DNA from: Rotaria socialis
Lineage: Eukaryota; Rotifera; Eurotatoria; Philodinida; Philodinidae
Length of the DNA: 64,000 bases
Assembly (NCBI GenBank): GCA_905331475.1
Contig: CAJNYU010003733.1
Location: 1-64,000 of the forward strand
Direction: 5' to 3'
Shown: one piece after another, positions 51,776-64,000 of the stretch
Layout: the number at the start of each line of letters is the position of its first letter
Numbering within the stretch: the first letter of the stretch is position 1
Made by a program: the position numbers and the translations under genes
Notes under the pieces: generated by a model
Database searches by the model: none
What the model was told of the DNA's origin: nothing
Seen by the model: the letters and a program-made list of their open reading frames with translations, nothing else

Positions 51776-52030
51776 CGCGCGGGAGTGAAACCCCCGGTCG
51801 AAGAAAACGATCAGTAAACGGTCGTATACGATACAAATACGGTCCGTTTTACGTGCCGTATTTTCCCCGTATAACAGGGACAGTAATACGGCCGTATGTT
51901 CTATAGAATACGATAATGTTACGCCTGCTTTACGCGGTTTTACGGCGGAATACGATGCAAAAACGACCGTTTACGGTAATATTACGCCGATTTACGGTGG
52001 TCCGTTTTGATCGACCTGGGATGCTCCCGT
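51776..52030. repeat. Palindromic element (TTACGG type) at the LINE 3' part
   Basis: About 250 bp with imperfect inverted ends: GGGAG...CCGGTCGAAGAAAACG at the left against CCGTTTTGATCGACCTGGGATGCTCCC at the right. The interior is dominated by TTTACGG/CCGTAAA and ATACGG/CCGTAT words in both orientations. CG-rich words are otherwise rare in this genome. It follows the last recognisable LINE codons (about 51770), so it inserted in or next to the LINE 3' UTR. Non-coding. Confidence 0.65.
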
Positions 52031-52225
52031 TCGAGTATGGTCTGTGCATGGTATTTGGCCTTATGGTGCCATTTCTTCTCATCACATATATTGCCTTTAT
52101 CTTTCTGTCCTTGATATTTGTCTTTATCTCTTATTCTCCTTCGTTCTCTCAAATGGTTGAGTATTTAAGCGTGTGCTTTATATGTAATCGATGCGGTCTT
52201 ATGATTTAAAGAGTGAAATAAAGTG

Positions 52226-53735
52226 TAATACCATCAGCACAAGTATCTCTTCTATCAGAAATCGTTACACACTGGTCAAAGCTTATATGCACAATCCTCC
52301 GAACTAATCCTCCGGTGCTAGGCGACTTTTTCGAACACAAAATGTAGATATATTCACCAAGTTGGATCACTTTGAAACTTCTGCAGTCATGTATCATACT
52401 TCGAATAACTTAGTCTTTATATTTTTATCTTTTATAAACTATTCACCCTCAAGAGTTCGATTTTCCAGCTTATTAAAATTGCGATAGATCATTCATACAG
52501 TTTTTATTACTAAACTTATTGAACTACTTTCTATTTGATTTGTGATGATGTTCTGATATAATGAGTCTCTCATACGTGCGCACAGTTGTAACAATAAACA
52601 AGGGCAAGGATTTCCAGTGAATTATAGTGAAGAGAGAACGGAAGCAAGCGAATAATCTCTATTCACAACAAAGTCAATTTTTATTAATTTTGCTTGTAGA
52701 AAAAACTGTTTTTCAATAAAGAATAAAAAAGAATCATTTTTCACCTCTTTTCTATTTTGATTACTGGATTGTGTAATTCAGCATTTTGTACCGATATGCA
52801 TTCTCTATAGTTGATTTTTATGTTTCTTCGAGAGGACAAATTCAAACGTAGTCTAGGGCAAACTATCGTTTTTGAATTATGATTTTTTATTGTTATTTAG
52901 AAAGCACTTTTATAAATAATTAGAACGCAATATTTTTCATTTTATTTGAATTGTTAAACTTCTAATTCATTCAGACTCTTGCCAATGTAATAACTACAAC
53001 GGTAAGCCTGTAGAAGAACATATGAGACTAAAATAAAATATTAATTATAACGAATGCAGGTGTGCAAAGAACGTAGAGTTTTCAAATTAACTACTCTGTG
53101 TACTCTATCGAGAATATTCTCTACGGTTTCAGTGTATCTAAATCAAAATAGCTTTTCGAATGACATGTTAAAATAATAATCGACACTCTAGCAAACAAAA
53201 TGATCGATTTAAGTACAGGAAGACGTTTTTCTTCAGCGAAAATCGCTTCATGGTGCCAAAACTCATCACATTGCATATTTATTTGGTGAAACAAGTTTAA
53301 TAAGGACATATTTGAGAGCGATAGAAGGAAATTCTTTGTTTTGAGAGAAGATGACATGCAAATGACTAGAAACACAGAAGCTTCAAATTGTATGACAATA
53401 TACTGTATTATATATCACAGAAAATGACATAAGCATTGTATTAAACTAGTAGGCATCTTTTTTGTTGTTCAACAATGCATACTTAACACTGGATTTTTTC
53501 TTCATTCGGCAAATGTAAATTGAATTCGCTTTGCTGATGATTTCTATTTTTGAGATGAGATGCTCTAGCTACTAAATTAGATATTTCATCGCATATGATG
53601 AAAAAATAAAGAGTCTCTATTGTTATTTAGAAATGAGAATAAAATCATGGACTTTTGTGAACACTAAATGTCAATGTACGATAAAGTATGTCGGGTAGTA
53701 TTTTCTTTAATCAAGTATGAGCAGTTAAATATAGT
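52226..53735. other. Intergenic, no gene seen
   Basis: About 1.5 kb of AT-rich DNA after the LINE. I looked for the rest of the interrupted transposase (a third catalytic acidic residue and its context) and could not find it. No RNA gene was recognised. Confidence 0.45.
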
Positions 53736-53878
53736 TTTTAATGCGATGCGAAGCATAGCATTTATGTAGTTCGTCGCGAGTTTTTTTTTAATGCGATGCG
53801 AAGCAGGAAGCATTTCTGTTATGCGTCGCGAGTTTTTAATGCGGTGCGAAGCACAGCATTTATGTAGTCCGTCGCGAG
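53736..53878 (+). repeat. 47-bp minisatellite, block A (3 units)
   Basis: Three head-to-tail units of the pattern TTTTTAATGCGATGCGAAGC, then AGCATTTATGTAGTCCGTCG and CGAG, with small indels between units (GCATAGCA, GCAGGAAGCA, GCACAGCA variants). The block is followed by a T-rich tract. Confidence 0.9.
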
Positions 53879-54198
53879 TTTTTTTCTTTTTTTTTTAATT
53901 TCTCGACGTACGCATCTTTTTCGTCATTTTGTGTCGCGATGATCTCGAGAACGGAAATTCATAGAAATGTCGTTAAAACGTGAGATGGAAATATTCAAAT
54001 TGACCTTCTTACATCTTTTTTCGAATGTTGAATCTAAAGTTTCATTTACTCACAAATGCGATTCCAATATGATGAAAATGAAAGAAATTTGTCGTTTTAA
54101 AAATTCGGTATAATTAAAATGATGTCATCAACAAATGTTAGCCACTAGGTTATTCGCTCGTATCTAATACTGGATAATGAATCATAAAGATAATTAGT

Positions 54199-54386
54199 TT
54201 TTTTAATGCGATGCAAAGCAGAAGCACTTATGTAGTCCGTCGCGAGTTTTTAATGCGATGCGAAGCAGAAGCATTTATGTAGTCCGTCGCGAGTTTTTAA
54301 TGCGATGCGAAGCAGAAGCATTTCTGTAGTCCGTCGCGAGTTTTTAATGCGATGCGAAGCAGAAGCATTTATGTAGTCCTTCGAGG
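54199..54386 (+). repeat. 47-bp minisatellite, block B (4 units)
   Basis: Four units of the same repeat as block A, more uniform (GCAGAAGCATTTATGTAG in most). The last unit decays at its end (GTCCTTCGAGGAT) before the T-rich tract. The greater uniformity suggests later amplification than in block A. Confidence 0.9.
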
Positions 54387-54880
54387 ATTTTTTTTTTCTT
54401 TTACTTTCTCGACGTACGCATCACAAGTCGCCATTTTGTGTCGCGATAATCTCGAGAACCGAAAATCGTAGAAAACGCGTTGAAACGTGAGATCGAAGTA
54501 TCAAGATCGAACTTGAGAAATCTTTTTTCGATTCTTTAAAGTGAATTTCCGTTCACTCAGAAATGTGGTTCGAAAATGACGAAAATGAAAGAAATTTATC
54601 AAGAGATAATTAAAGTGACGTCATGAACATATGTTAGCCACTATAGTCTATTCATTTACAGCTGATCTAAGATAATGAATCATGATGATAATTAATCGAT
54701 CAATCGAAATCGATCCTTAAGAATGTATCGCTAAGTAAGAATAGAGTTTTCTGAGTGATGAATTTCATCATGTCGACATAAAAAGTATTCAAGATTTCTC
54801 TGAATTGCAGATTTTTCCTGGATGGAGATTCCTGCTTCGCATCGCATTTCGTATTCGAGTGAAACTTGAATACCATCTAG

Positions 54881-57800
54881 TATTTATTTATTTTTAACTT
54901 TAACGCTTCAACAAAATAAGTAATTTAGCATCAAGAAAAAACTTCATAAGGTAATCATTTTTTACATTAATGAATTCATTTATTTGAATAAAATATCGAA
55001 TAGAGATTCAATAAAAACTTATTATTTTAATACTAGCTATTTATAGAACATTTCATCAGTCACTATGACAAAGAATCCTTTTTCACACTTCACAGTAATT
55101 ACTTTTGGATGATAGCTGTAGTTTCATTTCCAATTACGTTTTACTGAATGAAACAACACGAGGAATTCTTTTGATTGATATTGTAAATAATTAAAACTTC
55201 AATTTAAAGTCTATCATAAGAAAAACACTGTTCATATCTTGTTTTTTGTATGAACGATGAGAAGATGCTTATCAAAACTTGATACAATTCTTTTTTTTTT
55301 GTAAGATTCTTAAGGGTACCTCAAATTAGAAAGTCAAAATCGAAACTGTTTCAGAAGGTACAAATATATTTGAATGAATGATCTATAGTAATAAAAAAAG
55401 TGTTATGTGTATCGTTTACAGCAAGTATCAAGAATCTGATTAGAGGTCAAATCAAATATGATTTTAATCTTTCCTACTATTGAATTAATATTAAATTAAT
55501 ATACATCAAACGTCACGAAATATCGTGATCTCATTAAATAACACCCAGTAAACTTGTTCTTTTAGCTATTATTCTGAAAATATTGAGATTGTTTGACAAT
55601 CTTCTATTAGTTATTTCAATTTATTTTTGTTATTAAATGCATAGTTCTCACAATTTTCTAATTAAATAAAATTCAGTGAAACTTCTCTCAAAATGAAGCC
55701 AGTCTTAATGAGAAAAAAAAGAGCGAAGAATGATATAAACGTGTGAAACAATAACTCTTGAGATCTAATCCTTAATTTATAATATGATTTTCAGTCGGAC
55801 ACGTCTGTTTCTTTTCTAAAATATTTAGATAATTTTCTTCCATTTCTGCTCGAAACAAATGTACTTTGCGTTTAGTAAAAGCACGACAGTGTTTCCCTTC
55901 TTTCTCTTACTGAAATTTTGGCACTTTTATTTGTGAAGAGCACTTTAAATTAGTGCTATTTTTTAGCGAGTTTTTCCAGGCATCGATGTAGTCCTTCAAT
56001 TTTCTTTCCTAAAAGAGTAATAATTAAAAATGAATGTCTCTGCTGCGCTCTATAAAAGAAAAAGATGAAAAAATTATATAGAACACAGTCGGATAGAACC
56101 TAAGAGCGAGTACCTGGAAGAGAGGATTTAATTACATCAATTTTTTAAAAATACAATCGTTTTATTTAGATCATTCAATACATGAAGATATATACGAAAA
56201 TCAAAATTAATAGTTTTCATGTAGGTTTTAAGATATAAAATAAAAACTTTCATTTTAAATTATAAAGTCATCTTGTAAAATCTTTTGTTTCTATGTAACC
56301 TTTCTGATACTGTATCGAATAGAGAGAGAAATAACGCTATCTACATTCAGTCTAATCTATAGAAATCAAAATTCTCAATTAAAGTAGAAGGACTTTCGAA
56401 GATACAATTGTTTATTTTTCCTACATACCTACAAGACTTTTTATTTCGTGTACTAGACAGCATTTCAGTGTTAATTTCGTATTCCTACTAAGAAAATATC
56501 ATGTACGTATCGTTATTTTGCTTCAGTTCTAATAAATAATACTATTTGTTGACAAATATGTCTTAATAAACATAGAGAATACAATAAGTATAGGTAAAAA
56601 AAATCTACAGTTTTTCTCTAGAGGTTTATTTAAATCAAGAGGAGATCAGCCAAAAATTAAATAAAATTGTTTCTTAAAATAGGACATGCTTTATTAAAAG
56701 CTTATTAGCGCAGCCCCTTTGGGGCTAGAATGTCGAACTCATATATATATCCCTTAGGCTTATTAAAATAATTCAAAATAGCTCATCTGAAAAATCTACC
56801 TTGATTTTCAAAACCTATGATTAGGTCATCGCCTATTTGCTCATGTCTGTAATGGAGTATTAATTGTTAGCTCGTATATTTAACAATGCCAGAGATTGGT
56901 TTCTATGATCTGTAATGGGCAAGCATTGCCTAATTCGTGTAATCTGTAATTAAAAAAGGAAGAGATAGCAGCCTAATTAATCAAACTCCTAATAAGGACA
57001 ATTTTAAACTCATTAATGTCTGCAATGGAGAGGGGAAGACGCAAAAATCTCGCTTTTAAACTTACACTCACCATTTTCTTCGAAAATATATGTGAGTTCC
57101 ACAAAAATGTATGCAAATAAAAGTGAAAAACGATTAATCACGACGAGTATATAGTTTCTTGAAAATATACACTTATCATCGATATAGAAAACTATTTTTT
57201 CTAAGAATAGTTAACAAAAACATGTATAAATAGCTGTAGAAAGGATTTCAAGTGTTCTTTTAATATCGTAAAGTTAAGTATTTCCCTATTCACTCTAAGT
57301 AATTCATGTGTATTATTATTGTCATTGTGAAAGAACAACTGAATAGTTCAACAATTCATTGTAAAATTATTTTTAGTTTTTATTGTATTCATCATTATCT
57401 TATATTGTATCTGAATTCAAACGAATACTTAGTACTGACATGTAATCTATAAAATGGAAGTATTTTTACTTCGGTCAATGCTATTATACTCAAAGATTCA
57501 TTTAAATATATTTACATCAATAAACATTGTTAGTTCCCAAGAGGATAAAATCGAAAATGTCAATCATCAGATAGCTCGAAGCAATTAGACGAATAAGATT
57601 TGATCATGTATTTGTAGAAGTTTAATAAGAATATCGTCGAATAATTTATCGAAGTTTATTGTTTAAAAAAGAAAGAAGAAATTCGAGTGAAAATAAAACC
57701 AATATCGAATTCGACCATCATGTTTTTTATGATTACTTTCATTGTTATACATCAAGTGGAGAACATGTAAAAAACAAATAAATTAGTATGATATAGCATA

Positions 57801-58744
57801 AATGATTATTCATAAAAAATAATGAACAGAAAAATACGCAATTTAAACGTTAAGCTGTCTTTCTGTTTTTTTCTTGGAGTCTCATCTATGACTATTTGTA
57901 TGGTTTATGCTGTTTTTATGTAAATCAGGTTATCAAATTTTTTCCTTCTCATCACGGCGATTATTCTTCCCATTTCTATTTCCAATTATCAATATTTATC
58001 ATGCATCGCAGATATTCTTCGTTCATTCAGAATGAATCAATAAAAAAAAAAAAAAGAAAATTTTTGATCTTATTTTGTTTTGAGAACAATATTTAATAAA
58101 ATCTAGTTGATTCAATAAAAATGGGTATATAGAAACTTATTTTACGCCTGATTCTTCTATACGAAATTTTTGGTAAGCAGTACCACCGAATATGATAGTT
58201 GGAGCAAAAATATTACTGCTAAAGCAGCACTAATGACAGAAAAAATAGGACTGTTCAAGAAGAATTTCGAGAAGAAAGAAGAAAACGTCTAATGAGAAAA
58301 AAAATCTGAATGCAAGCATTTGTATTAGACGAACGAGCAATTGTCATTTTTTGATCTTCTCCTCCTCCTCGTCCTCGTCTTCGTTCTTTCTTTTTTCCTT
58401 TTTGTCGACGGCGAGTTTTCCTGGAGCGAAAGCAGTTGTTTCATTTACAACAGTTGACAATCTATGGCTTACACGAGCGTATACATATTAGAATATATAT
58501 ATATATATACTTTACGTGCTGTTAAGAGGTAAAAGAAGCTTAGTCTCAATTTTTAGAAAAAAAGCAAGATATATCAACTGCATGTCTTCTATCAGGTTGT
58601 GATAATGAGAAAATGAAATATTGCCATATCCATATGTCTTATATTTTGATGAAACGATACTAATTCAGTCGCATAAAAGAAAATATCAATGAATTGTTTA
58701 GATGCATATCTTAATTGAACCTTTATTTCTTTTTGATATTTTTG
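54881..58744. other. Intergenic, no gene seen
   Basis: About 3.9 kb of AT-rich DNA up to the MAP kinase. Apart from the patch at 56690-57050 it shows only short frames and a TA microsatellite near 58493-58510. The last 50 bp before the kinase ATG carry an acceptor-like TTGTTTAG ending at 58701. Confidence 0.45.
56690..57050. repeat. Self-similar patch with TAATTAGG/TGTAATGG words
   Basis: Contains a perfect small hairpin AGCCCC-TTT-GGGGCT (56712-56726). Short words recur in both orientations: GCCTAATT, CTAATAAGG and TTAGG, and TCTGTAATGG/TCTGCAATGG three times (about 56848, 56911 and 57020). It is less ordered than the other palindromic insertions and its ends are unclear. It may be an older member of the same class or chance. 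Confidence 0.3.
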
Positions 58745-60097
<1,353 letters not shown>

Positions 60098-62826
60098 TAG
60101 AGAAAAAGCTTTATCTTGTCTTAAAGATATTTTTCGAGGATCGATGCTTTGCTTTTATCTTGTTCCTTTGTTGTTTTGTTCTTAATGCTTACAAATAGAA
60201 AGAAGAGATAGAAGTATTTCTTTTTCTTTTCTCATAAATTGTTCTTTTCTCGGCTATCAAAGATATGAATTATAATTATTCCACTGAGAAATCAATTTTT
60301 TTTTCTAGTCGTATTGACCAATTTGAAATATTACAGATTGGGTTCATTTTTACTTATCTAACTAACAATAAATACATTATAATGTAAAATAATATTTTAA
60401 AAAAAAATGATATTATCCATATTTATTGAATTGTTTTATTTTAGAAAGAAAACGTTTGTAAAACGGTTCATATACACATAGTAAGAAATATATCGACATA
60501 AAGCATATATTTTCAAGTAGCTAATAAATTATACATAGTCAGAGTGTCATATTTTAATTAAATTTTTTTCTTTCTGATTGAATAATACGTGCTGACTCGC
60601 CAAAGTTCTCATCCATACAGAATGTAATACTTAACGTGTTATTGTAGCTACTTATTTGACTTTTGATAATTTTCTTTCTGAATTTCCTCTGTAAGATACA
60701 TTTAGTTCGAGAAAATAGGTGGCGTTTTTACTATAGAAATATGTCAATAATATGTTTGAATTGTTGATGTTAATTAACTAAATAATAAAAAAGAGCACAA
60801 AAAATGTCATATTAGTGTATCAAATAATTACTATGTGTTTAAAAAATGAAAATAAAAAATTATCTTGTAAAAATGAAAAACAAAAACAGCTAATATCGCA
60901 CAAGAATTTAGCAAAATCAAATGTTATAGCATTTGTATGTAAAAGATAACATGTTCAACAATCATTTTATGATCAAACTCCTAGCACACAATCGCACAAA
61001 TATCACGCTTATGAGTGTTTTTTTTTAAATCTAATAAGAAAGTTTGAGAGTTAATTTGATTGTTTCAGGCATGGGAACTTTCTGTTGGTAATATTAAAAT
61101 GGTACGAACAGAAATACGCGCCATCTAATATACGCAATATGTTCTAATAATTACGGAGATAATATATTGTTCTGATCCATATACTTATCATAGGGATGAA
61201 ATGACTAAGCGCATAGCACTTTGTATGCATTTATTTGAGTGTCGCAGTTACGATTGGAAGAACCGAGAGACTAGAACGATTTGAAAGCAAACCTTTTACA
61301 ATGATACTTTTGAGTGAGACAGAATAGTATATTTTTTCTTCCTAATTTCGATTAGTTCAGTAAAAGAAAACATGAATGCATAAGCTATTTGCAATAGTAT
61401 ACTATAGACGGTGGATGGAAATTTTCTAGAAATACATCTATTTAGTCAATAAGAGAATCACGGCAATGTAGAAACAAATCCTAAAAAAGTTCATTTGCAG
61501 AAGTCATTGGAGAAAAGATATGACAACTGTACTAAAATTTTCATCTGAAATTAAACTTCTCAAAACCTTCAATCACCGAGATACGTTTACAGCAAACGTT
61601 TATATGTTGAAAATTTAATATCTCGACATAGAACAAGACGCTTTTATCTGAAAATATGAAGATACCGCAAAATTCCTGATATCCCTGTATAGATTGTATT
61701 TCAGGTTACAATTCAAGTACTTAACCGTTCAGTAAATACCTAAAAATAATCATAATTAATCACCGGAGATTTACGAGAGCTGACTTGTAGAATGGTTTTT
61801 CTAGATGTATCGGAATATCATTCTGTAATCGATCAGTAGTTACAATTGTGGTTATTGCTTTTTAAATAATTAGATCAGTCATAACGATATTTTGCAAACG
61901 ATATATATATTTTGTTCGCTATATAATAGGCCAAGGGTTATAGAACAATAGACATGATACATGTTATCGTTCGTTCTGTTCTTCGACGATCGCTCTGGGG
62001 AACACAGTGAGTATTTCATGATGTTCCAACTCTGGAAATATTGGTAAACCTATCAAATGTATCTAGTTTCCTTCAAGATACATTTGACGTTTATCTGAAA
62101 TAGATTTTTACTAAAATTGTCTTGTTTGAACTTGAAGGCTTTTCATATTGCGGTTTGTTTACACTCGACAACTAAACAACAACATAATCATTTTTGAAAT
62201 AACCGATAGCTTATCAAGTTCTCTACAAGTAGCATATATTTAGTTGTAGATCATCATGTGCAATTTTTTTTAATTGATATTTTCGTAAAAATCGACATCG
62301 AGTAGACACTCTAGGATTACTAGCTAAAAATCTGAAGTTTGACCTCTAAATATATTGTATTAAACGACTCTCGAAAGACGGATATCGAACCGTATGAGCA
62401 ATGATTCGACAATGGTTTTGATAAAATAATTAATTATATACTAGTAGAGATTGAAATATAGTGAAACATTTATTTTATATCTATCAGAAGAGAAAAAACA
62501 TGATTTGCCATGTAAGGACTGTAGTAGGACATTTAAAAAGAAATTTTAACTGCTAGTTTTGATAGTCACAAAAAAGAAACGAAAAAGATGTGTATAAAGT
62601 TTGAAATCGTACATCTATTTAATATGAATCAGACAGGCGATTAAGAAGAAGAAGAAGAAGATATGATAATATGCATTAATGGAATACACACACATACGCA
62701 TACATTAAAAAGAAGAATTTATTTGCCATCTTCACTACAAGATCATTGACATAGAGAAACCAAATATCATCGATTCGACAACTTGAGCAGAGTCAGTTGA
62801 TAGCAGTATTGAATAACAATTTTTGT
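60098..62826. other. Intergenic between convergent genes, nothing seen
   Basis: About 2.7 kb between the 3' ends of the MAP kinase and the cotransporter, so it contains both 3' UTRs. An AATAAA lies near 60367 for the kinase. A GAA-rich simple run lies near 62646-62661. No gene or RNA was recognised. Confidence 0.5.
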
Positions 62827-64000
62827 TTAAGAAAATATTGTTATAACTTCACGTCCACTTCCGCGCATTAGTAATAATCTATGTAAACCTTCTGTTAATG
62901 CATCAACATATTCCATATATGAAAAAGCCGCTAAACTAGTCTGTTGCGATGGTGGGGGTGGAAGATTGATAAGAACAAGTTTAGCATCATGGGAGCGATC
63001 ACGAATTTGTTGATTGAGTCGTACAGCTGAATGCATTTTACGCATTGATGATTCACCCCTATAATAAAAAAATATATTAGATGTCCGAAATACTAGCCAT
63101 GTTTTTTTTGTATTTATTTTACACAGATTTTTTTAAATTTTCAAGTTGATGTGGTGTAAATGTATAATGATATTGATCATCGGATCCATCAATACTTTGT
63201 CGTTGATTATTCAACAGTGACTCCATCAATATTTGCGGCTAAAAATATAGAAAAATATTTCGATTAGTATGTATTTCGATAAGATCATATTTGAAGAATG
63301 AATTACAAGTCGAACGAATTGCGACATAAGTACAGATTAGAAGAGAATAAAAAGGAGAAAATAGATCCACAAAAAAGCTAGACAGGAGACGAAAAATATC
63401 AATGTACTAATCACCTTGCTTGCTCGTCGTTCAAAACCTTTGGCCTATTTATTATATCAATACAAGTATTGTTAATTGTATTTTAGTGTTAAAGAAATCG
63501 TTAAAACTCTTATTCTCTAATAGCTTACCTGAAGTTGTAATTCTTTATCATGTAATTTCAGATCTTTTAAAAGTTGAACACGTTCAGCCAATTTTAATGT
63601 ACGCTCATAAGCATAAGCTGAAATCTCTTGATTGTCCTATAATGAACAGAACATTCAACTTTAATTCGAAGAAAAGATATTTTCTAAAAATTCAAACCAT
63701 TTCAACAACATTAACTTCAGCTTCAATCCGTAATTGATACATATATTGTTCAAGATCTTTTTTCATTTCAACTGAATTATCTTCGAGTTGTGCAACAGTA
63801 AATAAACGTATGCGACAACGTGACCATACTTTATTACGTTTCAAAAGAAAAGCAATGAGAAAAAGAAGACCACCATCATGAATAATCCACCATATATCAA
63901 TGGTACCGTCTTGAATTTCTTTACTATCGGGAAAATTATTAATATTTTTCGGTACAATAACAGCACATCGACGTGCTTCAGCAATAGCAATAGTACCTAG
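62827..64000 (-). CDS. K-Cl cotransporter (SLC12A4-7/KCC family), C-terminal part
   Basis: Electroneutral K+/Cl- export across the plasma membrane, used for cell volume and chloride control. Five exons on the minus strand, from the window edge: 63698-64000 (continues beyond), 63529-63636, 63415-63444, 63123-63238 and 62827-63058, about 262 residues of the cytosolic C-terminal domain. The match is clear: IDIWWIIHDGGLLFLIAFLL, KVWSRCRIRLFTVAQLEDNS, VEMKKDLEQYMYQLRIEAEV, ISAYAYERTLKLAERVQLL, RKMHSAVRLNQQIRDRSHDA, KLVLINLPPPP, YMEYVDALTEGLHRLLLMRG and the terminal GREVITIFS. The 30-bp exon at 63415-63444 (AKGFERRASK) is inferred from splice sites and phase. The transmembrane part lies outside the window. 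Confidence 0.94.

Larger units (their letters stand above)
49826..52225 (+). mobile_element. 5'-truncated LINE retrotransposon (Jockey/I-like RT)
   Basis: Inserted into the transposase gene. It starts inside pol with the end of the endonuclease and the linker (HPVKRAYWPVLEMI, NVKQFWKRAQRH), followed by reverse transcriptase blocks: LKNKNSAGLNDVSNKMIKL, PYFSKLYEKIF, DEQTGFRPGHNMAVRLV, AIFVDFKAAFNQLW, YKGVPQGSC and the catalytic FADDLSVL at about 51165-51190. The thumb follows (YLGTILDSKMSFSPHIDYI) and the C-terminal part reads KLEALNRKMFRCIHGW (about 51626-51680). There is one frameshift between GVPQGS and FADD and another near 51590, plus two small insertions (50232-50303 and about 51776-52030). 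The 3' end is placed near AAAGTGTAATA at about 52225 by eye; no clear poly-A or target duplication was seen. The clade assignment is tentative. Confidence 0.8.
53736..54880 (+). mobile_element. Helitron-like non-autonomous element with minisatellite blocks
   Basis: Two diverged tandem copies of a 460-500-bp unit (53736-54195 and 54199-54700). Each begins with a 47-bp minisatellite block, followed by a T-rich tract and a shared single-copy part (TTTCTCGACGTACGCATC, TTTTGTGTCGCGAT, ATCTCGAGAAC, GATGAAAATGAAAGAAATTT-like, ATGTTAGCCACTA). The first repeat word AATGCGATGCGAAGCA reappears inverted at 54829-54847 (CCTGCTTCGCATCGCATTT), so the element has subterminal inverted repeats. The right end shows a hairpin GTATTCGAGTgaaACTTGAATAC (54851-54873) followed within a few bases by CTAG and then T (54877-54881), as at Helitron 3' ends. 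No Rep/helicase coding is present. The left end (expected TC after A) is not certain. Confidence 0.5.

Noticed and set aside
52206-52397. Minus-strand frame as the missing end of the transposase
   Set aside because: No catalytic context or similarity to the expected continuation of DDE_Tnp_4 could be seen, and the strand is wrong.
53736-54386. CRISPR-like array
   Set aside because: Units are head-to-tail with no unique spacers, and the genome is eukaryotic; it is a minisatellite.

Overview
The window is AT-rich animal DNA with many short introns (mostly 50-75 bp, GT...AG), well-conserved metazoan genes and degraded transposons. Intron style, codon use, the DDE_Tnp_4-type transposon and pyrimidine-AG sites just upstream of several start codons all fit a bdelloid rotifer (Adineta/Rotaria type). 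The genus cannot be fixed from this window.

Layout. At 1-285 there is a palindromic repeat cut by the window edge. At 1166-4512 (-) lies a four-exon GPR180/TMEM145-family membrane protein, divergent from RPL13A (uL13) at 5176-5901 (+). The centre, 8703-38106 (+), is one spectraplakin gene (MACF1/dystonin/Shot/VAB-10 family). I could trace 43 coding exons in one continuous phase, about 4,640 residues: two CH domains, a plakin-like helical region, about 36 plectin-repeat units, a spectrin-repeat rod, a GAS2 domain and a Ser-rich tail with two SxIP-like motifs. A His-rich ORF of 241 codons (13903-14628) sits in one of its introns. UAP1, UDP-N-acetylhexosamine pyrophosphorylase (41913-44550, -), is divergent from ZMAT2/Snu23 (45381-46330, +).

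From 47.5 to 54.9 kb the window is accessory DNA. It holds a decayed DDE_Tnp_4 transposon carrying a palindromic insertion and cut by a 5'-truncated LINE. The LINE itself carries a 72-bp palindromic insertion and a 250-bp one. Further on is an 1.15-kb element with two blocks of a 47-bp minisatellite and a Helitron-like 3' end. The right end has an ERK-type MAP kinase (58745-60097, +) convergent with the C-terminal part of a K-Cl cotransporter (62827-64000, -, running off the edge).

The genes form no obvious pathway; they are ordinary housekeeping, cytoskeletal, signalling and transport genes. The most unusual material is a set of short, palindromic, locally GC-rich insertions, each built from its own short motif (CCGGAA, GGGGAC, GGATCC, TTACGG, GAATCG). 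Next come the Helitron-like minisatellite element and the spectraplakin itself, which goes from spectrin rod to GAS2 with no EF-hand pair.
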